From assembly GCA_020637395.1 (NCBI GenBank), contig JACJWA010000001.1, forward strand, positions 1,736,001-1,800,000: a stretch of 64,000 nt of DNA, given 5' to 3'. This document shows, one piece after another, positions 27,801 through 35,836 of the stretch. Below the pieces are notes generated by a model, which was not told the DNA's origin, did not search any database, and was given only the letters and a program-made list of their open reading frames with translations. The stretch is from Calditrichota bacterium (GTDB taxonomy: Bacteria > Electryoneota > RPQS01). The stretch's first letter is position 1, and every line of letters starts with the position of its first letter. A program made the translations under genes and the position numbers.

Positions 27801-27892
27801 TACCCGTTCACCGCGTCCACAAGCGGACGAAGCTTCTTGGCAGAGCGGTCGTGCTTCGTGCCGAAAATCTTGGAAAGAAAAAAGTCGAACAT
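24884..27892 (-). CDS. secA: Preprotein translocase ATPase SecA
   Basis: Motor that drives unfolded proteins through SecYEG. The 1002 residues contain DEAD-type motif I ([11 protein letters not shown]), [21 protein letters not shown], the preprotein cross-linking region, [10 protein letters not shown] with [10 protein letters not shown], the helical scaffold, and the C-terminal zinc motif [18 protein letters not shown] that binds SecB or ribosomes. There is an enlarged Pro/Gln/Gly-rich linker before the zinc motif. An insertion of about 100 residues after the PLIISG block gives the extra length, as in Bacteroidota-type SecA. Confidence 0.98.
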   Translation of the reverse strand: [1002 protein letters not shown]

Positions 27893-27926
27893 GGTCTTTC
27901 TGTTGTCCTGCTTGCGAGAATGACGC

Positions 27927-27944
27927 GGGCGGCAACCGCCGCCC
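27927..27944. repeat. Short intergenic GC-rich hairpin
   Basis: GGGCGGC, loop AACC, GCCGCCC: a perfect 7-bp stem between secA and the phosphoesterase gene. No T tract follows on either strand, so it is not a standard terminator. Confidence 0.5.
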
Positions 27945-27965
27945 TTACATCCCGCGTTTTGCCGC

Positions 27966-28646
27966 TTACATTCCTATGAAAAGTCTTGAGGCCAAAAACT
28001 CCGGAAGGCCCGCCTCGCGGACCCGCTGAGCCGCGCGCTGCACGTCATAACTTACCCGGCACCAGCGAAAACTGCCGGTCTCCGTGTCATACACCACATA
28101 GCTTGCCTGCGGATTTCGGTCCCGCGGCTGACCCACCGCTCCGACATTGATGATGCGGCGATTCTCCGAACCCACGAAATGCGCGGGGATGTGCGAATGC
28201 CCGATAAACGCCGTTCGCCCCGGAGGCATCGCGTCGAAATGCTGACCCGCTTCATCCGGATTGTGAATGTAATTCCACGCCCCGGGATCCTTCGGCGTCG
28301 CGTGAACCAGCAGCACACTCTCGAGCGAGTGAACCAGCTGAAGGCCTTTCAGCCACGTCAAGTGGCTCTCTTCGATGTTCACCGACGTCCACTCAATGGC
28401 GGTGCGTGCATACGCGTTGAAGAACTGCATGGGCGTAAACCCGCACAGCGCCGAGTCATGATTTCCCATGACACAGACCGAGCACACCTCACGAACCAAG
28501 TCGCAGCATTCGTTCGGACTGGCACCGTATCCCACAACGTCGCCCAGGCAGACAATCGTCTCGAGGGCTTGCTTCTGGCAGTCTTCAATAACCGCCTCAA
28601 GCGCCGGAAGGTTCCCGTGGATGTCTGAAATGATTCCAAGCTTCAT
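27966..28646 (-). CDS. Calcineurin-like metallophosphoesterase (YfcE/DUF-type)
   Basis: About 226 residues from ATG 28646, which overlaps the nusB stop as ATGA; the first conserved motif DIHGN then lies 9 residues from the start, as expected. Metal and phosphate ligands are visible: SDIHGN, CLGDVVGYG, MGNHD, LLVHATP, GHSHIP. The substrate cannot be deduced; homologues hydrolyse phosphodiesters, bis(5'-nucleosyl) tetraphosphates or phosphoproteins. The conserved coupling with nusB here does not point to a role. Confidence 0.88.
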   Translation of the reverse strand: MKLGIISDIHGNLPALEAVIEDCQKQALETIVCLGDVVGYGASPNECCDLVREVCSVCVMGNHDSALCGFTPMQFFNAYARTAIEWTSVNIEESHLTWLKGLQLVHSLESVLLVHATPKDPGAWNYIHNPDEAGQHFDAMPPGRTAFIGHSHIPAHFVGSENRRIINVGAVGQPRDRNPQASYVVYDTETGSFRWCRVSYDVQRAAQRVREAGLPEFLASRLFIGM

Positions 28647-29089
28647 TGGGGTTCCACCGCTGCGTGTTTCTGCTTGCGCGTGTCCGTCTTTCGCATCTCG
28701 GCACACACCGCATCGAGAATACCGTTCACGAATCGCCCGCTTTGGGCTGTTGAGTACTGCTTGGCAAGTTCAATCGCTTCGTTGATCGTCACTTTGTACG
28801 GAATATCGTCAAAGTAGAGAAACTCCGCGATCGCCATGCGCAAAATCAGCAAGTCCAGGACCGCAAGGCGAGCCATGTCCCACTTCTGAACCGCTTTGCG
28901 AATCGCCTCGTCTATCTTCTCGTCGCCCGACGCCGCGCGCTCGCACAGCCCGCGGCAGAACTGCAAGTTCTGGTCCGCGCGGGCTCCTTTCAGAATGTCG
29001 TCAAAACATTGCGCGACCGGATAGCCCGTCAAACGGACTGCATAAAGCACCCGCAGTGCCCATTCGCGGGCGGATCTTCTGCTGCGCAT
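28643..29089 (-). CDS. nusB: Transcription antitermination factor NusB
   Basis: A 148-residue all-helical protein: RRSAREWALRVLYAVRLTG, then DMARLAVLDLLILRMAIAEFLYFDDIPYKVTINEAIELAKQYSTAQSGRFVNGILDAV, listed here in its recognisable order of WDMARLAVLDLLILR and INEAIELAKQYST, the strongest family marks. With NusE (S10) it binds boxA RNA and supports rRNA transcription. The tail KTDTRKQKHAAVEPQ is extra. The usual neighbour ribH is absent. Confidence 0.93.
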   Translation of the reverse strand: MRSRRSAREWALRVLYAVRLTGYPVAQCFDDILKGARADQNLQFCRGLCERAASGDEKIDEAIRKAVQKWDMARLAVLDLLILRMAIAEFLYFDDIPYKVTINEAIELAKQYSTAQSGRFVNGILDAVCAEMRKTDTRKQKHAAVEPQ

Positions 29090-29107
29090 GACTCTCTTTC
29101 TCTTGCC

Positions 29108-30076
29108 TTACAGCCAGTAGTGCAGACCAAGCGCGTCGTCGCGACGGCCTTGAATCAAGTCAAAGTACGCGGTCTGAATCTTCTTCGTAATCGGACCCGC
29201 TTTGCCTTCGCCAACAACGACCTTGTCCACCGAACGAACCGGAGTGATTTCGGCTGCCGTTCCCGAGAAGAACACTTCGTCGGCAATATAGAGCATCTCG
29301 CGCGGCACCAGGCCTTCGGTAATCGGAATGTTCAGTTCATGTGCGAGCTGCAGCACACAGCCGCGAGTAATACCGGGAAGCACCGAGGCGCCCAGTGGCG
29401 GAGTCACAATCTTGCCGTCACGAATCACAAACACGTTTTCACCCGAACCTTCGGAAATATAGCCGTTCGTGTCCAGCGCAATCCCTTCCACGAACCCGAA
29501 GTTGGTCGCATCAATCACATGAAGTTGTGAGTTAGCATAGTTCGCCGCGGACTTCGCCAGTGCCGGCATCGTGTTCGGTGCGATGCGGTTCCAGCTCGAC
29601 ACCATCACGTCCACTCCCATTTCGAGAGCTTCGGCACCAAGGTACTTCCCCCAACGCAGCGGAATGATCGAGCATTCGGTCGGGCACTCGCGCGGGTGCA
29701 CGCCCAGAGAGTGGTAGCCGCGGTAGATCAGAGGGCGAAGATAGGCTTCGTCCATATTGTTTGCCAAAACCACTTCGGCGCAGGCAAGTTCGATCTGCTC
29801 TTGCGTGAAGGGCATCGGCATGCGATAAATCTTGGCGGAATCGAGCAGGCGGCGAATGTGAGCTTTGAGGCCCCAAATCGTAGTCCCGCGCTCCGTTTTA
29901 TAGGCGCGGATGCCTTCAAAAACGGCAGAGCCGTAATGCAGCGCATGCGTTGCAATGTGCACGGTCGCTTCTTCCCAATGGATCAGCTTGCCGCTCATCC
30001 ATATTTTGAGCGTCTCGTCAAAGCGGGACTTTGCCACCTTCCGCTCCTGTTGTAATGTAGTTTCCATATCAGGCAT
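29108..30076 (-). CDS. ilvE: Branched-chain amino-acid aminotransferase (fold-type IV PLP enzyme)
   Basis: Transfers the amino group of Leu, Ile or Val to 2-oxoglutarate, giving branched 2-oxoacids. The 322 residues show HYGSAVFEGIRAYK, YLRPLIYRGYHSLGV, the PLP lysine in PALAKSAANYANSQL, EGSGENVFVIRDG and FFSGTAAEITPVR. In this setting, directly after an acyl-CoA dehydrogenase and at the end of the acyl-CoA cluster, it is as likely to serve branched-chain catabolism as synthesis. The start may be the first Met (8-base overlap) or the Met three codons later; neither has a clear SD. Confidence 0.93.
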   Translation of the reverse strand: MPDMETTLQQERKVAKSRFDETLKIWMSGKLIHWEEATVHIATHALHYGSAVFEGIRAYKTERGTTIWGLKAHIRRLLDSAKIYRMPMPFTQEQIELACAEVVLANNMDEAYLRPLIYRGYHSLGVHPRECPTECSIIPLRWGKYLGAEALEMGVDVMVSSWNRIAPNTMPALAKSAANYANSQLHVIDATNFGFVEGIALDTNGYISEGSGENVFVIRDGKIVTPPLGASVLPGITRGCVLQLAHELNIPITEGLVPREMLYIADEVFFSGTAAEITPVRSVDKVVVGEGKAGPITKKIQTAYFDLIQGRRDDALGLHYWL

Positions 30077-31211
30077 TCAATAGGTTTCTTGCAATAATTG
30101 TACGTTGTATTTCGGAGGTGCCTTCGTAAATCTCGGTGACTTTCGCATCGCGAAGCATGCGCTCGACCGGGAAGTCCTTAAGATAGCCGTTGCCGCCGTG
30201 AATCTGCACGGCCTCCATGGCAACTTTCATCACGATGTCCGATGCATAAAGCTTGGCCATGGCTGCTTCATGCGAGAAGCGCTGGCCGCTGTCCTTCCTG
30301 CGTGCCGCGCTGTAGTTCAAGAGTCGCGCAGCTTCCGTCATCATCTCCATGTCCGCGAGTTTGAACTGCGTCGCCTGAAACTCCGCGATCGCCTGTCCAA
30401 ACTGCTCACGGATCTTCGAGTACTTCACCGCCTCTTCCAACGCGCCCTGCGCCAGGCCAATCGCCTGCGCCGCAATGCCGATTCGTCCGCTGTCCAGCGC
30501 GGTCATCGCCACCTTGAATCCGTCGCCTTCTTTGCCCAGCATGTTCTTGGCCGGAACGCGGCACTCTTCCAGAATAATCATGCAGCAATCCGAGGAGCGG
30601 ATTCCCATCTTCTTCTCATTTGGACCACGCTTGAAGCCCGGCATCGTCGCATCCACCATGAAGGCGGAGATTCCTTTCGTCTTCTGCGCCTTGTCCGTGC
30701 GAGCCATGATGATGTACGTATCGGACATCAACCCGTTGGTGATGAACGCCTTTTCTCCGGTCAAGATGTAGTCGTCGCCGTCTTTCACCGCGGACGTGGT
30801 CAGACCTGCGGCATCCGACCCGACTCCCGGTTCCGTCAGACAGAAAGCGCCCAAGAGTTTGCCTTCCGCCAGCGGCTTAAGATAGCGGGCATGCTGATCC
30901 GGTGTGCCGAATTTTTGAATCGGATAGCAAACGAGCGAGTTATTCACGGACACAATCACGCCCACCGACGGATCCACACGCGAGAGCTCTTCGATGACGA
31001 TAGCATACGTCACGGTGTCCATGCCCGCGCCGCCCAATTCTTCCGGAGTGTTGACCCCCATGAAGCCCAAGTCGGCGATCTGCTTGATGATCTCCGTCGG
31101 GAATTGACTCTTCTCGTCGCGCTCGGCAACCGTCGGGCGAATTTCCTTTTCGGCAAACTCGCGAATGACGTGTTTGACTTCCAGTTGTTGTTCGGTAAGA
31201 AGGTGGTCCAT
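30069..31211 (-). CDS. Acyl-CoA dehydrogenase (short-chain/butyryl-CoA type)
   Basis: FAD enzyme that oxidises acyl-CoA to 2-enoyl-CoA and passes electrons to ETF. The 380 residues contain the FAD/substrate blocks CLTEPGVGSDAAG, YILTGEKAFITNG, and the catalytic Glu in YEGTSEIQRTIIARNLL. The whole length aligns by eye with butyryl-CoA or short-branched-chain dehydrogenases. Together with hbd and the thiolase next door it can complete a short-chain beta-oxidation cycle apart from a crotonase. The direction of flux (oxidation or butyrate formation) cannot be told; no etfAB is adjacent. Confidence 0.94.
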   Translation of the reverse strand: MDHLLTEQQLEVKHVIREFAEKEIRPTVAERDEKSQFPTEIIKQIADLGFMGVNTPEELGGAGMDTVTYAIVIEELSRVDPSVGVIVSVNNSLVCYPIQKFGTPDQHARYLKPLAEGKLLGAFCLTEPGVGSDAAGLTTSAVKDGDDYILTGEKAFITNGLMSDTYIIMARTDKAQKTKGISAFMVDATMPGFKRGPNEKKMGIRSSDCCMIILEECRVPAKNMLGKEGDGFKVAMTALDSGRIGIAAQAIGLAQGALEEAVKYSKIREQFGQAIAEFQATQFKLADMEMMTEAARLLNYSAARRKDSGQRFSHEAAMAKLYASDIVMKVAMEAVQIHGGNGYLKDFPVERMLRDAKVTEIYEGTSEIQRTIIARNLLNA

Positions 31212-31216
31212 TGCTT

Positions 31217-31252
31217 GAAAATATGAAGTAAGAAATATGAAATTGGAAATCA
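31217..31252. repeat. AT-rich ATATGAA-type repeat (distant copy)
   Basis: Within the 69-base gap between two genes lies a run of ATATGAAGTAAGAAATATGA units followed by AATTGGAAATC. It is very similar to the arms of the inverted repeats at 46010-46134 and 46362-46438, and its base composition contrasts with the G+C-rich surroundings. Only one arm is seen here. Confidence 0.65.
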
Positions 31253-31280
31253 GACCGTCACAACATGACGTCTGTCGTGT

Positions 31281-31604
31281 TTAGGCCGAGACTTTGACGG
31301 CGGTGCCGGACGCGGAGACCATCAGCATGGAACCGCCGGAGCCAATGACTTCGTAGTCGAGATCCACTCCGACCACGGCATTGGCGCCCAAAGCTTTGGC
31401 ATTGTCCGCAAGTTCCTGAAGCGCGATCTCGCGAGCTTTGCGCAATTCGTTCTCGTAGGCTGCGCTGCGTCCGCCGACGATGTCGCGAATTCCGGCAAAC
31501 AGATCTTTGAAAATGTTCGCGCCGACGATTGCTTCACCGGCCACAACGCCCAAATAGCTTTCAATCTTGCGGCCTTCCACGGAAGGCGTCGTCGTGACTA
31601 CCAT
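31281..31604 (-). CDS. YbjQ/DUF74 family protein
   Basis: A 107-residue protein from ATG 31604 (chosen because earlier in-frame sequence runs into hbd). Family marks: TTTPSVEGRKIESYLGVVAGEAIVG in two conserved blocks, DIVGGRSAAYENELRKAREIAL, and ALGANAVVGVDLDYEVIG. The family is small, probably pentameric, and of unknown function, often called heavy-metal-binding without firm evidence. It seems to be a passenger in the acyl-CoA cluster. Confidence 0.88.
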   Translation of the reverse strand: MVVTTTPSVEGRKIESYLGVVAGEAIVGANIFKDLFAGIRDIVGGRSAAYENELRKAREIALQELADNAKALGANAVVGVDLDYEVIGSGGSMLMVSASGTAVKVSA

Positions 31605-31614
31605 TTTCGCTCCT

Positions 31615-32469
31615 TTAGCTTGCGTAGTTATAGAATCCGCGTCCGTTCTTGCGTCCCAGATAGCCTGCCGCGACATACTTCTTCAACAGCGGACACGGGC
31701 GATACTTTGAGTCACCGAGGTCGCGGTGCAGCACTTCCATGATCGCCAGACAGACGTCGAGGCCAATCAAGTCGGCCAATGCAAGCGGACCCATGGGATG
31801 ATTCATACCAAGCTTCATCACGCCGTCAATCGCTTCGGCCTCGCCCACGCCTTCCATCAAGCAGTACACGGCCTCGTTGATCATCGGCATCAAAATGCGG
31901 TTTGAGACAAAGCCCGGGAAGTCATTCACGGTGATCGGCGTCTTGCCCAGGGCTTCGGCGAATTTCACCGTCGCGGCATGCGTGGCATCGTCGGTGGCTA
32001 GGCCGCGGATGATTTCAACCAACTGCATCATCGGCACCGGATTCATGAAATGCATGCCGATAAACTTGTTGGCGCGCTTGGTGGCCGCCGCGATCTGCGT
32101 GATGGAAATCGTGGAGGTGTTCGAAGCCAAAATCGCTTCGGGTTTCGCCAAGGCGTCAATCTTGCCGAACAGGTCTTTCTTCACCGCTTCGCTCTCGACA
32201 ATCGCTTCGATGATGATATCCGCCTTGGCGACGTCTTCAAGCTTCAGGCTTCCGTGCAGACGACCGAGCGTCGCGGCCTTGTCTTCTTCACTAAGCTTAC
32301 CCTTGCTGACCTGACGGTCGAGATTCTTTGTAATCGTTCCCAAACCGCGATCCAGGAGTCCCTGGTTCACTTCAATAAGGTATACGGTGCAGCCCTGCTG
32401 CGCACAAACGTGGGCAATGCCGTTGCCCATGGTGCCGCCGCCAATGACGGCTACTGTGGAGATACTCAT
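31615..32469 (-). CDS. hbd: 3-hydroxybutyryl-CoA dehydrogenase
   Basis: NAD(P)-dependent interconversion of 3-hydroxyacyl-CoA and 3-oxoacyl-CoA. The 284 residues begin with the Rossmann motif VAVIGGGTMGNGIA, then SNTSTISITQIA, the catalytic region GMHFMNPVPMMQLVEII, and GFVSNRILMPMINEA, ending in YLGRKNGRGFYNY. The length is that of the stand-alone short-chain enzyme, not of a fused crotonase. It follows the thiolase gene by 61 bases and is co-directional with the rest of the cluster. Confidence 0.95.
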   Translation of the reverse strand: MSISTVAVIGGGTMGNGIAHVCAQQGCTVYLIEVNQGLLDRGLGTITKNLDRQVSKGKLSEEDKAATLGRLHGSLKLEDVAKADIIIEAIVESEAVKKDLFGKIDALAKPEAILASNTSTISITQIAAATKRANKFIGMHFMNPVPMMQLVEIIRGLATDDATHAATVKFAEALGKTPITVNDFPGFVSNRILMPMINEAVYCLMEGVGEAEAIDGVMKLGMNHPMGPLALADLIGLDVCLAIMEVLHRDLGDSKYRPCPLLKKYVAAGYLGRKNGRGFYNYAS

Positions 32470-32530
32470 GATGTTCTCTATTTAATCCCGCAGCGTACCT
32501 TTCCGGCACCGACCGCGAGGTGAATGATTG

Positions 32531-33712
32531 CTATACCAATTCCACGGCCATGGCGGTTGCTTCGCCGCCGCCGTTGCAGATGCCCACGACTCCGCGCTTG
32601 CCGCCGCGATCCTGTAGAGCGTGTAGCAAAGTCACAAGAATACGGCAGCCCGAAGAGCCAATCGGATGACCGATGGCGACCGCGCCGCCCCAGACATTCA
32701 CTTTGTCCGACGTCGCGCCGATTTCGTTTGCGTTATAGAGTCCAACTACGGAAAACGCCTCGTTCAATTCGAACAGATCCACGTCGGACACTTTCCAGTC
32801 CACGCGACGCATCAGCTTCTGCACTGCGGGAGCAGGAGCCGTCGCAAACCACTCGGGAGCGTGACTGTAGGTTGTGTAGCCCACGATCCGCGCCAGCGGC
32901 TTCAGACCACGGCGTTGGGATTCTTCAAAGGACATCACCATCACCGCAGAGGCACCGTCGTTGATTTTCGATGCGTTGGCCGCCGTGATCGTTCCGTCCT
33001 TCTCAAATGCGGGCTTCAACTGCGTCATCTTCTCGAAATTCACCTTCCCCGGCTCTTCATCTTCCGTGATCGAAATCTCGCCCTTGCGATCTTTGATCAC
33101 AACCGGGACAATCTCCTTCTTAAATTTGCCGTCCTTGATGGACGCCTGCGCACGACGATAGGATTCCGCTGCGAATTCGTCCTGCTGTTCGCGGGTGATC
33201 TTGTATTCCCGCGCGCACATCTCAGCGCACTGTCCCATGTGGATGTTCTTGTAAGGATCCCAGAGCCCGTCGGTAATCATAAGATCGTTGACCGAACCGT
33301 GTCCCAAACGATAGCCGCTGCGCGCGCGATCCAGAATAAAAGGCGCAAGAGACATGTTTTCCATGCCGCCCGCGATCATGATCTTGGCTTCGCCAAGCGA
33401 TACGGTTTGGGCCGCGGACATCACTGCGCGCAAACCCGAAGAACAAACTTTGTTGACGGTCCATGCGGACGACGTGTCAGGGATTCCCGCAAAGAGAGCG
33501 GCTTGCCGGGCAGGCGCCTGTCCGACTCCGCCCTGCAAGACCATGCCGAGAATCACCTCGTCCACTTCCTTCGGCTCGACCTGCGAACGATCCAAATTCG
33601 CTTTTAGTACGTGCGCCGCCAATGCCGGAGCCGGCACCGACGACAGCGCTCCCATGAATGATCCGACGGCGGTACGTGCCGCACTGGTGATGACTGGTGT
33701 GTTAGGATGCAT
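32531..33712 (-). CDS. Acetyl-CoA C-acetyltransferase (thiolase)
   Basis: Condenses or cleaves acetoacetyl-CoA and similar 3-oxoacyl-CoAs. The nucleophilic Cys is in VNKVCSSGLRAVM (about 88), the His in AIGHPIGSSGCR, and the second Cys in VGICNGGGEATAM. The length of 393 is standard for the biosynthetic/degradative type II thiolases. It is the gene expected after hbd for short-chain acyl-CoA handling and would also cleave acetoacetyl-CoA from ketone-body or leucine breakdown. Confidence 0.95.
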   Translation of the reverse strand: MHPNTPVITSAARTAVGSFMGALSSVPAPALAAHVLKANLDRSQVEPKEVDEVILGMVLQGGVGQAPARQAALFAGIPDTSSAWTVNKVCSSGLRAVMSAAQTVSLGEAKIMIAGGMENMSLAPFILDRARSGYRLGHGSVNDLMITDGLWDPYKNIHMGQCAEMCAREYKITREQQDEFAAESYRRAQASIKDGKFKKEIVPVVIKDRKGEISITEDEEPGKVNFEKMTQLKPAFEKDGTITAANASKINDGASAVMVMSFEESQRRGLKPLARIVGYTTYSHAPEWFATAPAPAVQKLMRRVDWKVSDVDLFELNEAFSVVGLYNANEIGATSDKVNVWGGAVAIGHPIGSSGCRILVTLLHALQDRGGKRGVVGICNGGGEATAMAVELV

Positions 33713-33760
33713 GAGTGTTGTACAGTAAGTTATGGTTTAGCGATCGAATAACATGAAGTG

Positions 33761-34615
33761 CTAAGGAGAAAGATGTTCAAGCCGAAACGTCCCCGGAGTC
33801 GTTTCGCTCAGGAAGCCGATCCGGTTGCGCGGCGCGTGAACCAGAACAACAATGTCCCGTTCGCGCGCGGCAAGCGTCATAAACTTGCGTTTGGCTTCCG
33901 TCAATTCCGCGGGATTCTGATCATACGACATTCCGCTTTCCAGCGGCAGCTGCGCCGTCGTGGGCAAAACGTCGCTCAGATACATCAGTTTCTGCTCACC
34001 GGGAAAACCGATGCGCGCCACCAGGTGACCGGGCGAATGACCGCCGCTCCAGTGCAAGGTCAGCCACGGCAACAATTCATGATCATCCCGCGAAATCAGA
34101 TCGAGTTTTCCCGCTTGCGCCAGCGGTTCAAAGTCATCCGCCGCGTAGCCATCATCGCCGCTCGCCACACCGGCGCGCGCGCCGTCCAATTCGCGCTGTT
34201 GCAGCACATATCGTGCTTTGGGAAACGTCGCTTCGATCTGGCCGCCAGGGCCGACCGTCGTGCAAGCGCCCGCGTGGTCCCAATGCAGATGTGTCAACAC
34301 CACGAAGTCAATCTGCTCTCTCCGTACGCCGAGCTCTCTCAACGCAGGCAACAGATTGCGCGGCCAATCGAGATTGTAGCTACGCCGCTCCGCGATGCGC
34401 TCCTTGTCGCCCGTTCCCGGATCAATCAGAACGGTCTGCCCTTCACCGCGAATCAACAGCGAGTTGAAACCAACCTTGATTCGCGGTCGAAACTTCGTCT
34501 TGTCCAGCAATTCCGCATTGCGGCCTTTGGTGACTTTGACAAATGTCTCGGGCCGCAACTCGAACAGCCCATCGCTGATCAGATCAAAACGCAGTGAACC
34601 GAGTTCAAAGTGCAT
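33761..34615 (-). CDS. Metallo-beta-lactamase-fold hydrolase
   Basis: About 284 residues from ATG 34615 (MHFELGSLRFDLISDG); an upstream GTG in frame overlaps the neighbouring gene and its only SD-like GGAG is too close. Zinc ligands: THLHWDHAG, GGHSPGHL, LSDVLP, VHAP. The substrate is unknown; relatives include lactonases and thioester hydrolases, and the position between an acyl-CoA dehydrogenase and a thiolase suggests, without proof, an acyl-thioester or lactone substrate. It has no signal peptide, so it acts in the cytoplasm. Confidence 0.88.
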   Translation of the reverse strand: MHFELGSLRFDLISDGLFELRPETFVKVTKGRNAELLDKTKFRPRIKVGFNSLLIRGEGQTVLIDPGTGDKERIAERRSYNLDWPRNLLPALRELGVRREQIDFVVLTHLHWDHAGACTTVGPGGQIEATFPKARYVLQQRELDGARAGVASGDDGYAADDFEPLAQAGKLDLISRDDHELLPWLTLHWSGGHSPGHLVARIGFPGEQKLMYLSDVLPTTAQLPLESGMSYDQNPAELTEAKRKFMTLAARERDIVVLVHAPRNRIGFLSETTPGTFRLEHLSP

Positions 34616-34653
34616 GGACGGCTTCTGGCAGAGTCCAAAACTCTGCTCGGGAC

Positions 34654-35820
34654 TTAGGAGTTGTCCCACTCCTTCAGCAGGGATCGAGCAATCACAAGAC
34701 GCTGAATCTCCGACGTGCCTTCGCCGATTTCCGTTAGTTTGTTGTCGCGGAACATGCGTTCGACGGGATATTCGCGCACGTAGCCGTAGCCGCCGTGCAA
34801 TTGAATTGCCTGCGATGTCACACGGGCACCCACTTCGCTCGCATAGAGTTTGGCGAGCGCGGCTTCACGCGAGAAATCTTCGCCGTCATCTTTCTTGCGA
34901 GCGGCGTCAAAAATCAGGTGACGAGCGGCCTCGATCTGCACATACATATCCGCAATCTTGAACTGCGTGGCCTGAAAATCCGCGATGCGCTGATCGAACG
35001 CCTTGCGGCCTGTCGTGTATTTCAGGGTTTCGAGAAATGCACCTTCCGCCAAACCCAGCGCCATGGCTCCAATGGAGATGCGGCCACCGTCCAACGTGAT
35101 CAGCATCTGCTTGAACCCTTCACCCGGTTTGCCCAGCAGATTCTCTTTGGGAATCTTCACGTCGTTGAAATGCAGGACCACTGTATCCGAACCACGCACG
35201 CCGAGTTTGCGCTCTTTCTTACCCACCGCAAAGCCGTCCCAGTCGCGCTCGACGATGAAACAGCTGATGCCGCGCGTGCCCTTGTCCTTTTCAGTCAGCG
35301 CACTGACCACGTACGTCTTTGAATACGAGCCGTTTGTGCAATACACCTTCGTGCCGTTCAGCAGGAAGTGATCGCCTTTGTCTTCGGCAAACGTCTTGGT
35401 TGCACCGGCGTCGCTGCCGGCCTGCGGTTCGGTCAACCCGAATCCGCCCATGTGAGCTCCCGCGCACAGATCGGGCAAGTACTTCTTCTTCTGCTCTTCC
35501 GTTCCGAACAGATAGATCGGCCCGCAGCCAAGCGAAATGTGCGCGGCCAGTCCCAGTGCGGTAGAGCCGCAAACCTTTGCGACCTCTTCGACGGCGAGCG
35601 CATAGGAGACATAGTCCATTCCCGCGCCGCCGTATTCTTCGGGGTAGGGAATGCCCATCAAGCCGAGTTCGCCCATTTCCGCGAAAATCTCTTCGGGAAA
35701 GCGTTCGGTCTCATCAATTTCGGCGGCAATCGGCTTGATCTTGTTCTCGGCAAAATCGCGCACCATGTCGCGCAGCATTTTCTGCTCTTCAGTTAGCGGC
35801 AGACGGTCAGCCAGATTCAT
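34654..35820 (-). CDS. Acyl-CoA dehydrogenase
   Basis: 388 residues from ATG 35820 (MNLADRLPLTEEQKMLRDMV). FAD/substrate blocks GFGLTEPQAGSDAGATKT and FLLNGTKVYCTNG are present. The catalytic-type Glu lies in IGEGTSEIQRLVIARSLL, the MCAD/SCAD position; isovaleryl-CoA dehydrogenases instead have Ala/Gly there and use a Glu in the LERLVL helix, which here reads LDGGRISIG. So, although the genes upstream look like leucine breakdown, this is not a classical isovaleryl-CoA dehydrogenase by its visible residues. It could act on another branched or short acyl-CoA. Confidence 0.92.
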   Translation of the reverse strand: MNLADRLPLTEEQKMLRDMVRDFAENKIKPIAAEIDETERFPEEIFAEMGELGLMGIPYPEEYGGAGMDYVSYALAVEEVAKVCGSTALGLAAHISLGCGPIYLFGTEEQKKKYLPDLCAGAHMGGFGLTEPQAGSDAGATKTFAEDKGDHFLLNGTKVYCTNGSYSKTYVVSALTEKDKGTRGISCFIVERDWDGFAVGKKERKLGVRGSDTVVLHFNDVKIPKENLLGKPGEGFKQMLITLDGGRISIGAMALGLAEGAFLETLKYTTGRKAFDQRIADFQATQFKIADMYVQIEAARHLIFDAARKKDDGEDFSREAALAKLYASEVGARVTSQAIQLHGGYGYVREYPVERMFRDNKLTEIGEGTSEIQRLVIARSLLKEWDNS

Positions 35821-35836
35821 CGGAGGATAGTCTTGT

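Noticed and set aside
25949..27979. Very long open frame on the plus strand opposite secA (and similar ones opposite coaBC and mccB)
   Set aside because: The opposite strand encodes SecA, CoaBC or MccB with every family motif; the antisense frames are a by-product of codon bias and show no family motifs.
33761..34669. MBL hydrolase start at GTG 34669
   Set aside because: Its SD-like GGAG directly abuts the GTG, it overlaps the neighbouring gene, and the added residues do not fit the family; ATG 34615 is preferred.
34654..35820. Isovaleryl-CoA dehydrogenase assignment for the second acyl-CoA dehydrogenase
   Set aside because: The catalytic Glu sits at the MCAD/SCAD position (IGEGT) and the IVD-type Glu position is Gly; only the location suggested IVD.
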